Assembly: GCF_001677885.1 (NCBI RefSeq)
Contig: NZ_LOCQ01000057.1
Location: forward strand, 248,001-312,000
DNA length: 64,000 bases
Reading direction: 5' to 3'
Source of the DNA: Janthinobacterium psychrotolerans
GTDB taxonomy: Bacteria; Pseudomonadota; Gammaproteobacteria; Burkholderiales; Burkholderiaceae_D
Notes under the pieces: model-generated
What the model saw: only the letters and a program-made list of their open reading frames with translations
Databases searched by the model: none
Told to the model about the DNA's origin: nothing
Shown: one piece after another, positions 1 to 10,112 of the stretch
Layout of the letters: each line of letters starts with the position of its first letter
How positions within the stretch are numbered: position 1 is the first letter of the stretch
Made by a program: the position numbers and the translations under genes

Positions 1-617
1 GCGCCGCCGGAGCCGCCTTCGCCGATGATGGTGGCGATCAGCGGCACTTTCAGTTCGGCCATCACGTACAGATTGTGGCCGATGGCTTCGGACTGGCCGC
101 GCTCTTCGGCGTCGATGCCGGGGAAGGCGCCTGGCGTGTCGACAAAGGTGAAGATCGGCAGGTTGAACTTTTCAGCGACCTTCATCAGGCGCATGGCCTT
201 GCGGTAGCCTTCCGGTTTCGGCATGCCGAAGTTGCGCATGGCGCGCTCTTTGGTGTCGCGGCCCTTCTGGTGGCCGATGACCATGCAGGGCTGGCCGTTG
301 AAGCGGGCCAGGCCGCCGACGACGGAGAGGTCGTCCGCGTAGCTGCGGTCGCCATGCAGTTCGTGGAAATCGGTAAAGATTTCGTTCACGTAGTCCATGG
401 TGTAAGGGCGCTGCGGGTGGCGCGCGATCTGCGCCACTTGCCAGGGCGTCAGCTTGGCGTAGATATCCTTGGTCAGCTGCTGGCTCTTCTTGGCCAGGCG
501 GTCGATCTCTTCCGAGATGTCGACGGCCGAATCGTCTTGCACGAAGCGCAACTCTTCGATCTTGGAATCGAGTTCCGCGATCGGCTGTTCAAAATTGAGG
601 AAAGTCGTTTTAGTCAT
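1..617 (-). CDS. accA: Acetyl-CoA carboxylase carboxyltransferase subunit alpha (partial, cut by left edge)
   Basis: AccA pairs with AccD to move the carboxyl group from carboxybiotin to acetyl-CoA, giving malonyl-CoA in the first step of fatty acid synthesis in the cytosol. The first 205 codons are present and the rest lies outside the window. Visible family blocks are [27 protein letters not shown], the [13 protein letters not shown] stretch and [10 protein letters not shown] followed by GEGGSGG, which build the CoA-binding crotonase fold. The ATG at 615-617 is preceded by GGAGG a few bases upstream. It is the last of three genes reading cysS, DNA glycosylase, accA, with about 73 bases between it and the glycosylase, so cotranscription is plausible. 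Confidence 0.97.
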   Translation of the reverse strand, partial: MTKTTFLNFEQPIAELDSKIEELRFVQDDSAVDISEEIDRLAKKSQQLTKDIYAKLTPWQVAQIARHPQRPYTMDYVNEIFTDFHELHGDRSYADDLSVVGGLARFNGQPCMVIGHQKGRDTKERAMRNFGMPKPEGYRKAMRLMKVAEKFNLPIFTFVDTPGAFPGIDAEERGQSEAIGHNLYVMAELKVPLIATIIGEGGSGG

Positions 618-690
618 TGTACCTCCAGGGTTTTACCAGCCGCGTCGCCATGGCGCGCGGCGTTATTGATGGTTATTTTACCGTACCGGC

Positions 691-1395
691 TCAGGTGCGG
701 GGGCCTGTATCGCTGGCAGGAGTGGCCACGGAGGCGGCCGCAGGGTCAAGACTGCGCCATAAATACCAGGTCGCCACGGTGCGCCACGGTTCCCAATTGG
801 CCGATACCTCGCGCGCATCGCTGCGGGAAACAGGTTCGCCGGAAAAGTAATTGACACTGATGCCCTGGATCAAGCCGGGGTCATCGAGCGGCAGCACATT
901 CGGGCGCAACAGATTAAAAATCAGGAACATCTCGGCCGTCCAGCGGCCGATGCCGCGGATCTGCACCAGCTCGGCGATGACGGCTTCGTCATCCATCTCG
1001 CCCCACTGGCTGGCGTGCACACGCTTGGCCTTGAAGTGGTCGGCCAGGTCCAGCAAATATTCGGTCTTGCGCTTGGACAAGCCACAGGCCGACAATTGCT
1101 CGGCACCTGCTTTCAATACCTGCGAGGGCGTGCATTTCGGACAGGCCAGCAGCAGCTTCTTCCAGGCCAGGTCGGCGGCCTTGGGCGTGATCTGCTGGCC
1201 CACCAGCGAGCGGGCCAGGGTGGTAAACGGGTCGCTATGGCCGACCAGGTGCAGGTCGCCAAATTGCGGGATCAGCTTTTTCATGATGCGGTCGCGCTTC
1301 ATCAGCTCGATCTTCGCCTCTTCCCAGTAGGACGGCACCTGTATCACTTGCGCCGGCGCCACGGCGTCCCCGTTGTCCCTGGTGTTGGACATCAT
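691..1395 (-). CDS. DNA-3-methyladenine glycosylase family protein (HhH-GPD)
   Basis: A base-excision repair glycosylase expected to remove alkylated purines. The 234-residue product has the HhH-GPD architecture: SLVGQQIT in the N-terminal half, the helix-hairpin-helix [15 protein letters not shown], and the block [11 protein letters not shown], whose aspartate matches the catalytic position of AlkA-type enzymes. There is no extended AlkA N-terminal domain, so it is closer to the short 3-methyladenine glycosylases. The ATG overlaps the cysS stop in an ATGATG context (1390-1395), so translation is probably coupled; a second ATG follows directly. The exact substrate cannot be read from sequence. 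Confidence 0.9.
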   Translation of the reverse strand: MMSNTRDNGDAVAPAQVIQVPSYWEEAKIELMKRDRIMKKLIPQFGDLHLVGHSDPFTTLARSLVGQQITPKAADLAWKKLLLACPKCTPSQVLKAGAEQLSACGLSKRKTEYLLDLADHFKAKRVHASQWGEMDDEAVIAELVQIRGIGRWTAEMFLIFNLLRPNVLPLDDPGLIQGISVNYFSGEPVSRSDAREVSANWEPWRTVATWYLWRSLDPAAASVATPASDTGPRT

Positions 1396-2789
1396 GCGCG
1401 GCGCCAGTTGGTCGAGCCGTCCGGCTTGTCTTCCAGGATAATGCCGGCGGCAAGCAATTCGGCGCGGATCTTGTCGGACTCGGCAAAGTCGCGCGCCTTT
1501 TTCGCGGCGCTGCGCGCAGCAATCGCGTGCTCGATGGTGGCCGTCTCGTCATTGCCGCCGGCGGCCGTACCGACGGTCGCTTGCAGGAATTGCTGCGGTG
1601 TGCGTTCGAGCAAGCCCAATACGCCTGCCAGGCCCTTCAACTGCCGCGCCAGCGCCGGCGACTTGCTCTTGTTTACTTCCGTGGCCAGGTCGAACAGGGC
1701 GGCCACCGCCAGCGGCGTATTGAAGTCGTCGTCCATTGCATCACTGAAACGCACGGCATGGGCTTCGCTCCAGTCGATCGCGCCCTCTTCCACGGCAACG
1801 TCGGCCAGCGCCGTGTACAGCCGCGTCAGCGCCAGGCGCGCGTCGTCCAGGTGCACGTCGGAATAATTGAGCGGACTGCGATAGTGCGCGCGCAGGATAA
1901 AGAAGCGGATCACTTCGGCGTCGAACTTTTGCAGCACTTCGCGGATGGTAAAGAAGTTGCCCAGTGACTTGGACATTTTTTCATTGTCCAGCCGCACGAA
2001 GCCGTTATGGATCCAGTAGTTGACGCTGGTGTGTCCAAACGCGCCTTCGGACTGGGCGATCTCGTTTTCATGGTGCGGGAACTGCAGGTCGGCGCCGCCG
2101 CCGTGGATGTCGAACTGTTCACCCAGCAAGGCACAGGCCATGGCCGAGCACTCGATATGCCAGCCCGGGCGGCCACGGCCCCATTTCGACTCCCATTTGA
2201 CTTCGTCGGGTTCCGATTCCTTGGACGACTTCCACAGCACGAAGTCGAGCGGATCGCGCTTGCCGGTATTCACGTCAACGCGTTCGCCGGCGCGCAGGTC
2301 GTCGAGCGACTTGCCCGACAGTTTGCCGTAGCCGGGAAAGTTGCGCACGGCGTAATTGACGTCGCCGTCGTCGCCCTGGTAGGCCAGGTTGTTCGCTTCC
2401 AGCTGCTCGATCAGGCGCAGCATGTGCGGCACGTATTCGGTGGCGCGCGGCACGTGGTCGGGCGTCAGGATGCCCAGCGCGGCCGTGTCCTCGTCCATGT
2501 ACTGCGTAAAGCGCGTGGTCAGCTGCGAGATGGTTTCGCCGTTTTCCACCGCGCGGCGGATGATCTTGTCGTCGATGTCCGTAATATTGCGCACATAGGT
2601 CACATCCAGCCCCGAGGCTTTCAGCCAGCGGTAGATCACGTCGAACGCCATCATCATGCGCGCATGGCCGATATGACAATAGTCGTAGATGGTCATGCCG
2701 CAAACATACATGCGGACCTTGCCCGCTTCCATCGGAACGAAGACCTGCTTTTCGCGTGCCAGGGTGTTGTAAATCTTGAGTTCGCTCAT
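1392..2789 (-). CDS. cysS: Cysteinyl-tRNA synthetase
   Basis: Class I aminoacyl-tRNA synthetase that charges tRNA-Cys. The 465-residue length is normal. The ATP-binding HIGH motif is at residues 39-42 within YDYCHIGHA, and KMSKS is at 271-275. The zinc ligands expected for cysteine discrimination are visible as Cys30, the cysteine in HIECSAM and the His/Glu in FPHHENE. The C-terminal anticodon-binding part ends in [14 protein letters not shown], typical of the family. It is divergent from ppiA across about 280 bases and overlaps the downstream glycosylase gene by four bases. Confidence 0.98.
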   Translation of the reverse strand: MSELKIYNTLAREKQVFVPMEAGKVRMYVCGMTIYDYCHIGHARMMMAFDVIYRWLKASGLDVTYVRNITDIDDKIIRRAVENGETISQLTTRFTQYMDEDTAALGILTPDHVPRATEYVPHMLRLIEQLEANNLAYQGDDGDVNYAVRNFPGYGKLSGKSLDDLRAGERVDVNTGKRDPLDFVLWKSSKESEPDEVKWESKWGRGRPGWHIECSAMACALLGEQFDIHGGGADLQFPHHENEIAQSEGAFGHTSVNYWIHNGFVRLDNEKMSKSLGNFFTIREVLQKFDAEVIRFFILRAHYRSPLNYSDVHLDDARLALTRLYTALADVAVEEGAIDWSEAHAVRFSDAMDDDFNTPLAVAALFDLATEVNKSKSPALARQLKGLAGVLGLLERTPQQFLQATVGTAAGGNDETATIEHAIAARSAAKKARDFAESDKIRAELLAAGIILEDKPDGSTNWRRA

Positions 2790-3066
2790 CGTGCTTTACT
2801 GTTGGAGCGGCAGCCAGCCCGGGAAACACGACAGACAGGCGCGGACACCGTGGGTGCCGCGCCACTGAACCGCCGTGTGCGCCGAGACTGGACTAGCCGC
2901 TGTATTGTTGTTCTTGTTTGTTAGAATTGGGCGTTATCGGGCAAGTATAACATTGATAAAAACCATACTGGCCCGATATGAATCAGGTTTTTACGAAGTT
3001 CAACACTTCTTTTGTTTCTTTACAATTCAAGCAAGTTTGAAGAAAAATAACGATCAAGGACAACTT

Positions 3067-3693
3067 ATGCAAGAAACGAAATCTCCGCGCCGGCCCTTCC
3101 TGGCCCGTATTTTCACGCTGTTCGCCGGCCTTGCCCTGGGCAGCGCCGTCGTGGCCGCCCCGGCGGCGGCGCCCGATCCGACCCCGCACGTGACCCTGAA
3201 AACCAATATGGGCGAGATCGTGCTGGAACTGGACCAGCAAAAAGCGCCGAAGAGCGTGGCGAACTTTTTGCAGTATGTTAACAGCGGCTACTACAAGGGC
3301 ACCATCTTTCACCGCGTCATCGACGGCTTCATGATACAGGGTGGCGGCTTCGACAAGAACATGAAGCAGAAGGCCACCAAGCCGGCGATCCAGAACGAAG
3401 CGCAAAACGGTTTGCAGAACGTGACCTACAGCATCGCCATGGCGCGCACCGGCGACCCGCATTCGGCCACCTCGCAGTTCTTCATCAACGTCAGCAACAA
3501 TGGCGCGCTCGACTATCCGGGCCGTGACGGTTTCGGCTACACCGTGTTCGGCAAGGTCGTCAGTGGCATGGACGTGGTCGACAAGATCAAGGCCGTGCCG
3601 GTGGCCGACAAGGGGCCGCACCAGAACGTGCCCGTCACGCCGGTGGTGATCGAATCGGCCACCGTGCTCAAACAAGCGCCCGCAAAACTGTAA
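3067..3693 (+). CDS. ppiA: Peptidyl-prolyl cis-trans isomerase, exported cyclophilin
   Basis: Cyclophilin-type proline isomerase that assists protein folding in the periplasm. The 208-residue protein opens with a basic N-region and a hydrophobic stretch ending in VVAAPAAA, a plausible signal peptide; the cyclophilin core follows with [15 protein letters not shown] and the [17 protein letters not shown] block. The frame is open well upstream, but the ATG at 3067 is chosen because AAGGA lies at 3056-3060 and the signal peptide begins there. It is followed 78 bases later by the cytoplasmic paralogue, and the two share most core residues, indicating tandem duplication. Confidence 0.93.
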   Translation: MQETKSPRRPFLARIFTLFAGLALGSAVVAAPAAAPDPTPHVTLKTNMGEIVLELDQQKAPKSVANFLQYVNSGYYKGTIFHRVIDGFMIQGGGFDKNMKQKATKPAIQNEAQNGLQNVTYSIAMARTGDPHSATSQFFINVSNNGALDYPGRDGFGYTVFGKVVSGMDVVDKIKAVPVADKGPHQNVPVTPVVIESATVLKQAPAKL

Positions 3694-3771
3694 AATAGCG
3701 TTTTTGCCGCCCTGGCTTGCCTGCCTGGCCAGCCAGGGCACGAAATATTTCATCCAAACAAAAGGACTATC

Positions 3772-4263
3772 ATGACTTCCGTAATCATCACCACCAACCT
3801 GGGCAAGATCACCGCTGAACTGGACGCTGAAAAAGCGCCGAAAACGGTTGCCAACTTCCTGGCATACATGGAAGCCGGCCACTACAACAACACGATTTTC
3901 CACCGCGTGATCGACGGCTTCATGATCCAGGGCGGCGGCTTCGAACCCGGCATGAAACAAAAGCCGGCCGACAAAACTGTCGAAAACGAAGCCAAGAACG
4001 GCCTGAAAAACGACCCCTACACCCTGGCCATGGCCCGTACCTCGGACCCGCATTCGGCCTCGGCCCAGTTCTTCATCAACATCAAGAACAACAGCTTCCT
4101 CGACTACCCGGGCCAGGACGGCTGGGGCTACGCCGTGTTCGGTAAAGTTACCGACGGCAAAGAAGTGGTCGACGCCATCCGCGCCGTGAAAACCACGCGC
4201 GCCGGCATGTTTGCCGATGTACCGACCACCGATGTCATTATCGAAAAAGTCGAAGCAGCATAA
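3772..4263 (+). CDS. ppiB: Peptidyl-prolyl cis-trans isomerase, cytoplasmic cyclophilin
   Basis: Compact 163-residue cyclophilin without a signal peptide, expected to catalyse proline isomerisation in the cytosol. It contains the whole fold: [51 protein letters not shown] and the C-terminal DVIIEKVEAA strand. An AAAGGA-type ribosome site precedes ATG 3772. It lies between ppiA and lpxH on the same strand. The order cyclophilin, cyclophilin, lpxH beside cysS recurs in Burkholderiales. Confidence 0.96.
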   Translation: MTSVIITTNLGKITAELDAEKAPKTVANFLAYMEAGHYNNTIFHRVIDGFMIQGGGFEPGMKQKPADKTVENEAKNGLKNDPYTLAMARTSDPHSASAQFFINIKNNSFLDYPGQDGWGYAVFGKVTDGKEVVDAIRAVKTTRAGMFADVPTTDVIIEKVEAA

Positions 4264-4344
4264 TCCGCAAAGCATCATGAATCACAGGCATTGCCACGTT
4301 TTTCTTGCTTCCATGCATAATCTTGATCAGGGGAGCGTTGAACG

Positions 4345-5106
4345 ATGACAATGCCTGCCGCACTTTTTATTTCCGACCTGCATCTGCAAAGCGCGCACCC
4401 GCGCACCAGCGCCGCCTTTCTTTCCTTTCTCGAGCACCATGCACAACACGCCCACGCCCTGTATTTGCTGGGCGACCTGTTCGAATACTGGGCCGGCGAC
4501 GATGACCTGGAAGACCCGTTCAACGCACGCATGACCGCGGCGATCCGCGCCGTCAGCGACGCCGGCGTACACGTCTACTGGATTGCCGGCAACCGCGACT
4601 TCCTGGTTGGCTCCGGCTTTGCCTTTGCTGCCGGCGCCACCTTGCTCAGCGAACCGCATGTGACGACGATTGCCGGCCAGCGCATCGTGCTGCTGCATGG
4701 CGACGCCGAATGCACGAAAGACGTGGCCTATATGGAATTTCGCGCCATGGTGCGCCAGCCGGCCTGGCAGCGGCAGTTCCTGGCCATGCCGCTGGCGCAG
4801 CGCAAGGCCATCATCGACGGCCTGCGCAAGAACAGCCGCAAGCAGAACGGCGAAAAATCGATGGAAATCATGGATGTCACGCCAGACGCGGTGGCGCAGG
4901 TATTTGCCGAACAGGCCAGCACCATCATGATCCACGGTCACACGCACCGCCCTGCCCTGCATGAAGTCGATGGCACCTTGCGCTACGTGTTGCCGGACTG
5001 GGAATGCGATGTACAGCCGGGCGAGCCAGTGCGCGGCGGCTGGATCGCCATCGACGGCCATGGCCTCATCACGCGCCACGGCCTGGACGGCGCCATCATC
5101 GACTAG
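4345..5106 (+). CDS. lpxH: UDP-2,3-diacylglucosamine diphosphatase
   Basis: Hydrolyses UDP-2,3-diacylglucosamine to lipid X plus UMP in lipid A synthesis at the inner-membrane face. The 253-residue protein has the calcineurin-type phosphoesterase motifs that bind two Mn ions: FISDLHL near the N-terminus, LLGDLFEYW, GNRDFL, LLHGDAECTKD and IHGHTHRP. The TKDVAYMEFR stretch after HGD is typical of LpxH rather than LpxI. A GGGAG-like site lies upstream of the start. The gene is in the same direction as ppiB, about 80 bases downstream. Confidence 0.95.
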   Translation: MTMPAALFISDLHLQSAHPRTSAAFLSFLEHHAQHAHALYLLGDLFEYWAGDDDLEDPFNARMTAAIRAVSDAGVHVYWIAGNRDFLVGSGFAFAAGATLLSEPHVTTIAGQRIVLLHGDAECTKDVAYMEFRAMVRQPAWQRQFLAMPLAQRKAIIDGLRKNSRKQNGEKSMEIMDVTPDAVAQVFAEQASTIMIHGHTHRPALHEVDGTLRYVLPDWECDVQPGEPVRGGWIAIDGHGLITRHGLDGAIID

Positions 5107-5175
5107 CCGTTTGCCGACGCCGCCACGCGGCATCGTCTGACAGGCAGGACCAGCCGCGTCTGCTGTAATGGCGGC

Positions 5176-6072
5176 ATGTCCACACTCCATATCGGCACCG
5201 CCGGCTGGGGCATCTCCAGCGCGGCCTCCGCCAACTTCCCCGGCGAAGGCAGCCATCTTGCGCGCTATGGCCGGGTGTTCAACTGCGCCGAGATCAATAC
5301 CTCTTTCTACCGGCCGCATCAACCCACCACGTATGCGCGCTGGGCCGACAGCGTGCCCGATGATTTTCGCTTCAGCGTCAAGCTGCCGCGCACCATCACG
5401 CACGAGCTGCGCCTGAAGCATTACGCGGCAGAACTGAAACGTTTCGCCAGCGAAGCGGGCGAGCTGAAAGACAAGCTGGGCTGCGTGCTGGTGCAACTGC
5501 CGCCCAGCCTGCGTTTTGAATCCGCCCTGGCCGACGATTTTTTCAGGCAACTGCGCGACCATTTCAATGGCATGCTGGCCTTTGAAGCGCGCCACGCGAG
5601 CTGGTTCGGCGACGCCGCCACCGCCCTGCTGCGTGCCTCACACATCACGCGGGTACGGGCCGATCCGCCGGCTGGCCAGCCGGGGCCGCATGTGCCGACC
5701 ACCGAAGTGGCGTATATCCGCCTGCACGGCAGCCCGAAGATCTATTACTCGGATTACGCTGCCGACTTTCTCTCCTCTCTAGCCACCGAACTGCGCACGC
5801 AGGCGGCAAACGGCAGCTGGTGCATCTTCGACAATACGGCGTCGGGGGCGGCGCTGCTCAATGCGCTGGACTTGCAACAGCGACTTCAGGCGTCCTATCG
5901 CGTCCAGATCAAGACCAGCGGGCGCAATCCGACGGGCAAGAACGGCGAGACGATTCCGAGCCAGCCCGGCATGACGGCAACGGCGGAAATCAATACGGGC
6001 CGCAAGACCGTGCTGCGTTACCTGACCAAGCCAATTGCCAAGACGTTTTCGGAGGCTATGGGGGAGCGGTAA
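5176..6072 (+). CDS. DUF72 domain-containing protein (YecE family)
   Basis: A 298-residue member of the DUF72/YecE family, which adopts a TIM-barrel fold and has no firmly assigned reaction. Recognisable family features are the opening IGTAGWGI, the EINTSFYRPHQPTTYARWA block, DFRFSVKLPRTITH and the late WCIFDNTASGAALLNA segment. The C-terminal 60 residues after LQQRLQASY are not strongly patterned. It starts at ATG 5176 only 69 bases after lpxH and may be read with it. Function remains unknown. Confidence 0.85.
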   Translation: MSTLHIGTAGWGISSAASANFPGEGSHLARYGRVFNCAEINTSFYRPHQPTTYARWADSVPDDFRFSVKLPRTITHELRLKHYAAELKRFASEAGELKDKLGCVLVQLPPSLRFESALADDFFRQLRDHFNGMLAFEARHASWFGDAATALLRASHITRVRADPPAGQPGPHVPTTEVAYIRLHGSPKIYYSDYAADFLSSLATELRTQAANGSWCIFDNTASGAALLNALDLQQRLQASYRVQIKTSGRNPTGKNGETIPSQPGMTATAEINTGRKTVLRYLTKPIAKTFSEAMGER

Positions 6073-6282
6073 CATATCCGCGCGCCGTGCACGAGCCAGA
6101 CGTGCAGCCCGCCCTTGCCACCCTGACGCCCTCGCGCTGCGCCATGGCCAGCGGGTGATGCATTGTCTCCAGTTTGATACTTGTGGTCAATAAAGATGGG
6201 CTACACTTGTCTTGAAGAGCGCTAAAATGGCGTCCCTCCGTTTACCGTTTTTATCCGAGCAATCTCACGCCCCTCCTGATTC

Positions 6283-7431
6283 ATGGCACTCGATCCCTCC
6301 ACCATCCTCGTCCTCTCGACCGCGCTGGCCGCCTCCGCCTCACTTTACCTGGCCGTGGAGTGGCGCAGCGTGCGGGAAAAATCGCTGCTGTTCTGGAGCG
6401 CGGGGTTCGCCGTCATCACTGTCGGCTGCGTCCTGGCGCTGCTGCGCACCAGCGGCTACTTGCTGATCGGAATCTGGTTTGCCAACGGCTTGCTGATCGC
6501 CGCCCACTGGCTGTTCCTGGTTGGCGTGGCCAGGTTCACGGACGTGCGACTGTCGCGCGCGTGGACCCTGCTTGCCCTTGCCTGGCTGGCCGTGCTGCTG
6601 CTGCCGGGCGGAGCCTGGTGGTCCAGGGTGATGTTCGTGGTGCAATCACTGCTCATTGCCGGTATCAGCCTGCGCGCCAGCTTCCTGCTGCGCCCCCATG
6701 GCGTGTCACTGAGTGTGGGCGCGGTGCAGCTGCGCTACGTGCTGCTGCTGCATGGCTTGTTTTACTTTGCCAAGGCCGCATCGATCGTTGCGCTCGATAC
6801 CTTCGTCGACCTGGCTGCCTTCCGTGGCGAGGTGATCCAGATTTCCCTGGTGGAAGGCGCCATGGCGATCATGCTGATCGCCTTGTCCATGACTGGCACG
6901 GAGCGCCACCGCCGCGAAGAGCGCATCGAGCAGCTGGCTGCGCGCGATCCGCTCACGGCCCTGTACAACCGCCGCGCCCTGGAGCAGCGCGCGCCCGGCC
7001 TGCTGGCACAGGCTTCGCCGCACAGTCCCGGCGCCCTGCTGCTGATCGATATCGACAACTTCAAGCAGGTCAACGACCTGCACGGCCATAGCGCCGGCGA
7101 CAAATTGCTGGTGGCCCTCAGTGAAATGATCTGCAACACGCTGCCACAGGGCGCGCTTGCCGCCAGGCTGGGCGGGGATGAGTTCGTGATCCTGCTGCGC
7201 GAAGCCAGCAGCGAAAGCGTGGTGACGCTGGGGAATGCCCTGCGCAGCATGTTCGGACAGATGGCGCAGCAGGCATTTGCCACGCCCAAGGCAGTGACGC
7301 TGAGCATGGGCGGCACGCTGTTCGAGCAGCCGCCAGCAGGCCTGGAGGCGTTGCTGGAACTGGGCGACGCCGCCTTGTACGCGTCCAAGCGCGACGGGCG
7401 CAACAGCGTGCGGGTGGTGCGGGCCGCCTGA
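6283..7431 (+). CDS. Membrane-bound diguanylate cyclase (GGDEF)
   Basis: Predicted to make cyclic di-GMP from two GTP. Of 382 residues, roughly the first 200 form six or seven hydrophobic helices, an integral membrane sensor of unknown ligand, and the rest is a GGDEF domain starting at ARDPLTALYNRRAL. The metal/substrate block LLLIDIDNFKQVND and the signature GGDEF at residues 297-301 are intact, so it should be active. The four residues where the inhibitory RxxD I-site would sit (five residues before GGDEF) read PQGA, so product inhibition through that site is not expected. It stands alone, about 210 bases after the DUF72 gene. Confidence 0.92.
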   Translation: MALDPSTILVLSTALAASASLYLAVEWRSVREKSLLFWSAGFAVITVGCVLALLRTSGYLLIGIWFANGLLIAAHWLFLVGVARFTDVRLSRAWTLLALAWLAVLLLPGGAWWSRVMFVVQSLLIAGISLRASFLLRPHGVSLSVGAVQLRYVLLLHGLFYFAKAASIVALDTFVDLAAFRGEVIQISLVEGAMAIMLIALSMTGTERHRREERIEQLAARDPLTALYNRRALEQRAPGLLAQASPHSPGALLLIDIDNFKQVNDLHGHSAGDKLLVALSEMICNTLPQGALAARLGGDEFVILLREASSESVVTLGNALRSMFGQMAQQAFATPKAVTLSMGGTLFEQPPAGLEALLELGDAALYASKRDGRNSVRVVRAA

Positions 7432-7827
7432 TGCCAGGCGGCGTTTCCAGCTTGACTGCAGCAAGCAAAGAAGCTTGCGCCACAGCCAGATGGCAAGCTG
7501 GAGCCGGCCTCGGATGCGATCTGCTTCAAGCGCCATCGTCGATGGGCGAACGCTAGCGGCCTCTCGTCGCCTGGCAGTGCAATTATCAGATACACCACAA
7601 CAGCAAAAAATAATTATCAAAAATAATTACTAAATAAGTAATTTCCAATTGGAAATGCTATGCTTCAAGTCAACTCTCGGGCTTGCTGAGCATGGATATT
7701 TCCCGCCGGTCCGGCGAGCGCAGCGGCGGCATGCCGCTGTAGTCATTCTCCATTCGATGTCCGTTTCGCGTTCCGTCACGCAGGCCTTGCCTCGCGGGTC
7801 CTGGCGCATCCATTTGAAGGGTCTTTC
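7432..7827. other. Intergenic region with AT-rich palindromes
   Basis: No convincing gene. The stretch from about 7575 to 7660 is much richer in A and T than its surroundings and carries two overlapping inverted repeats listed separately. The remainder up to 7827 has short open frames without ribosome sites or family resemblance. It is presumably the control region of the amidohydrolase gene starting at 7828. Confidence 0.6.
7625..7656. promoter_or_regulatory. Two adjacent inverted repeats, candidate operators
   Basis: AATTACT at 7625-7631 is matched by AGTAATT at 7637-7643 around a five-base spacer, and a perfect 16-base palindrome ATTTCCAATTGGAAAT follows at 7641-7656. Such symmetry is typical of dimeric regulator sites. 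They lie about 170 bases before the amidohydrolase start. No regulator gene is adjacent, so the binding protein is unknown. Confidence 0.5.
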
Positions 7828-9984
7828 ATGCACTCCATTTTCCCTCTGTTTCCCCGCTTGCCCGGGCTGGCGCGGCGCCGTACCGCGATACTGGCCGTTA
7901 CCGGCGCCCTGCTGTGCCCGGCGTCCCAGGCCGCGCCCGTCATGCCCGGCAATTACACGCTGTTCAAGAATGCCAATATCGTCGACATGGAAAACGGCAG
8001 CAGTGTGCCGCGCGCCGGACAGGTGCTGGTGCGCAACGGCGACATCCTCGCCATCGACACCGATGCCGGCATGGCAAGCTGGCTGCGCGAGCACCAGATC
8101 GATCAGGTCAGCAATACCATCGACCTGAACGGCGATATCCTGATGCCGGGTTTTATCGAACCGCATGCCCATCTGGCCGTGATGACGCAGATGAAACAGA
8201 TCACCGATATCTCGCCTTGCTGGCCCGCCAAATTTGAAACCCGCCAGACCTATACCGGCACGGCACCGAACTCGTCTGCGCTATGTCCCCTGTATATCAA
8301 CGACGCGGTAAAGATGGTGTATGCCGACAAGAGCAGCAGGAAGGGCAAGTGGATCGTCGGTAACGGCATCGACCCGTCACGCATGACGACTGTCCAGGGC
8401 GGCACGCAGCAGCAGACCATGGATTTCATCAACGCGCCGGCCGCCTATTTTGCGCGCAACTTCAAGGATGACGGATCGGCGCCCCTGTTCCTGCTCGATC
8501 AATCCGGGCATATCGCTTACGTCAACCAGCTGGCACTGCAGACGGCATTGGCCGCCAATTGCAGCAGCAAGGAGCAGTGCCCGGGTGTCAGCGCGAAACA
8601 AATCACATCCTCCCGGTATCAGCCGACAGACACTTCCGCCCTATATGCCTACGCTTGTACCAAGACGCCTGATGTATGCAATTACACGGGACGCCTGCTG
8701 GAACCGGGCGCCTACACTGCGTTCATCGCCGCGATGCAACAAGCCATGCCCAAGACGCAAATCCTGCTCAACGAAACCCCGGACCAGTTTGTTCTTGCCG
8801 CCATGCCGCTTGCCAATGCCGCCGCCAGGGCGGGCATCACGACCTTCGTCAACGGCGGCGCCTTGAGCATGAACGAAGTGGCGAACCTCAAAGCGCTGTT
8901 GACTTACACGTGGAAAGACCCGAAACGGAAGACGCTGCGCGCGCCATTGCGCGCGGTGACCTTGCTGGCGTGGAACGCCACTGATGACAGCAATACTCAG
9001 CAGCAAAGCTCCGTACTCATCGGCATGGGGCGCGACATCTGGGCGCATGCCGGGCAGCGCTTCGGCATACAAGGCGTCAAGCTGTGGGCCGATGGTTCGA
9101 CGCAGGGATGCTCCGCCGCATTGACCAAGCCGTATGACCAGAACGGACTGTGCGGCGACGCCAAACAGGGACACATCAATTACCAGACAGACGAGATTGT
9201 GAACAATTTGCGGCCGTTCTGGGACCAGGGCTGGTATGTCAACGTCCATACCAATGGCGACCACGCCATCCAGAACACCATGGCGGCGATCAGCAAACTG
9301 GGCGCCAGTTGCGCCACATCAACAGCGGGCGCCTGCACCAAAATGCATACCCTGATTCACTTCACGGTCGATGGCAACGGCAGTGCGCCAGGCCAGTCGG
9401 TTCCGCCCGAAGTCAAGCGGCTGATGGACATCCGCAGCAAGAATATCGATCTGAGCGCCAGCTTCCTGATCGGTCATGTTGCCTACTGGGGCGCCGCCTT
9501 CCAGACCATCCTCGACGGCGTGCCCAAGGAGGACCAGAACAGCGCTTCCGATGCTCAGGGCCGTGCGGCGCAACTCGATGCGGCACGCTCGCTGCATGAC
9601 AACAAAATCCCATTTTCGCTGCACAGCGATGGACCGGTATCGCCCACGGTTCCGCTCTGGCTGGCCGAGCAGGCTGTGACTCGCCAGACCTGGGTCTACC
9701 CCAACCTGGGCACGGCCGGCAAGTCGCAGGCCATTACCATGCCCGGCCAGCAAGGCATCTCGTTTCACGATGCCCTGCGCGCCATCACCGTGGTGCCGGC
9801 CAGGCAGCACCAGCTGTTCAACCGCATCGGCTCGATCAAGGCCGGAAAGAAGGCGGACTTCGTGCGCCTGGCCAGGCAGGACTACGAAGCCGCGCTGCTG
9901 GACCCGAGCAAGATCAGCGCCATCAAGGTGATCGGCACCTATCTGGACGGCGCACCGGTCGACTACTTTCCGACCGCGCAGTAA
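7828..9984 (+). CDS. Exported amidohydrolase family protein (YtcJ-like)
   Basis: Metal-dependent hydrolase of the amidohydrolase superfamily, 718 residues, substrate unknown. An N-terminal twin-basic segment plus hydrophobic stretch ending PASQA-AP looks like a signal peptide, so it likely acts in the periplasm. The first metal motif is H113-A-H115 within PGFIEPHAH, a later metal histidine lies in VHTNGDHA (His474), and the final metal aspartate region is LHSDGPVSPT (His599, Asp601). The C-terminal IGSIKAGKKADFVRL strand closes the composite beta-sandwich. It is long for the family (YtcJ-like proteins are usually 530-600 residues) because of an insertion around residues 130-250 that carries several cysteines. 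No transporter or regulator is adjacent. Confidence 0.85.
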   Translation: MHSIFPLFPRLPGLARRRTAILAVTGALLCPASQAAPVMPGNYTLFKNANIVDMENGSSVPRAGQVLVRNGDILAIDTDAGMASWLREHQIDQVSNTIDLNGDILMPGFIEPHAHLAVMTQMKQITDISPCWPAKFETRQTYTGTAPNSSALCPLYINDAVKMVYADKSSRKGKWIVGNGIDPSRMTTVQGGTQQQTMDFINAPAAYFARNFKDDGSAPLFLLDQSGHIAYVNQLALQTALAANCSSKEQCPGVSAKQITSSRYQPTDTSALYAYACTKTPDVCNYTGRLLEPGAYTAFIAAMQQAMPKTQILLNETPDQFVLAAMPLANAAARAGITTFVNGGALSMNEVANLKALLTYTWKDPKRKTLRAPLRAVTLLAWNATDDSNTQQQSSVLIGMGRDIWAHAGQRFGIQGVKLWADGSTQGCSAALTKPYDQNGLCGDAKQGHINYQTDEIVNNLRPFWDQGWYVNVHTNGDHAIQNTMAAISKLGASCATSTAGACTKMHTLIHFTVDGNGSAPGQSVPPEVKRLMDIRSKNIDLSASFLIGHVAYWGAAFQTILDGVPKEDQNSASDAQGRAAQLDAARSLHDNKIPFSLHSDGPVSPTVPLWLAEQAVTRQTWVYPNLGTAGKSQAITMPGQQGISFHDALRAITVVPARQHQLFNRIGSIKAGKKADFVRLARQDYEAALLDPSKISAIKVIGTYLDGAPVDYFPTAQ

Positions 9985-10112
9985 TTGCGGCCCGGCTGGC
10001 GGCAAGATAAATACCCTTTTGCGCCAGCACAAACAAGCGCCAATCGGCCGCTGACAACACCCGCCATCGCCCTACACTGTGTTTCCCAGCAGCATGAACC
10101 ACAGGAGCGGCG

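Noticed and set aside
2875-3066. A 64-codon upstream extension of the exported cyclophilin
   Set aside because: It would bury the signal peptide and has no ribosome site, whereas ATG 3067 has AAGGA at proper spacing.
9319-10032. A minus-strand open frame overlapping the amidohydrolase end
   Set aside because: No ribosome site and no family pattern; the plus-strand frame contains the final metal motif and C-terminal beta strands.
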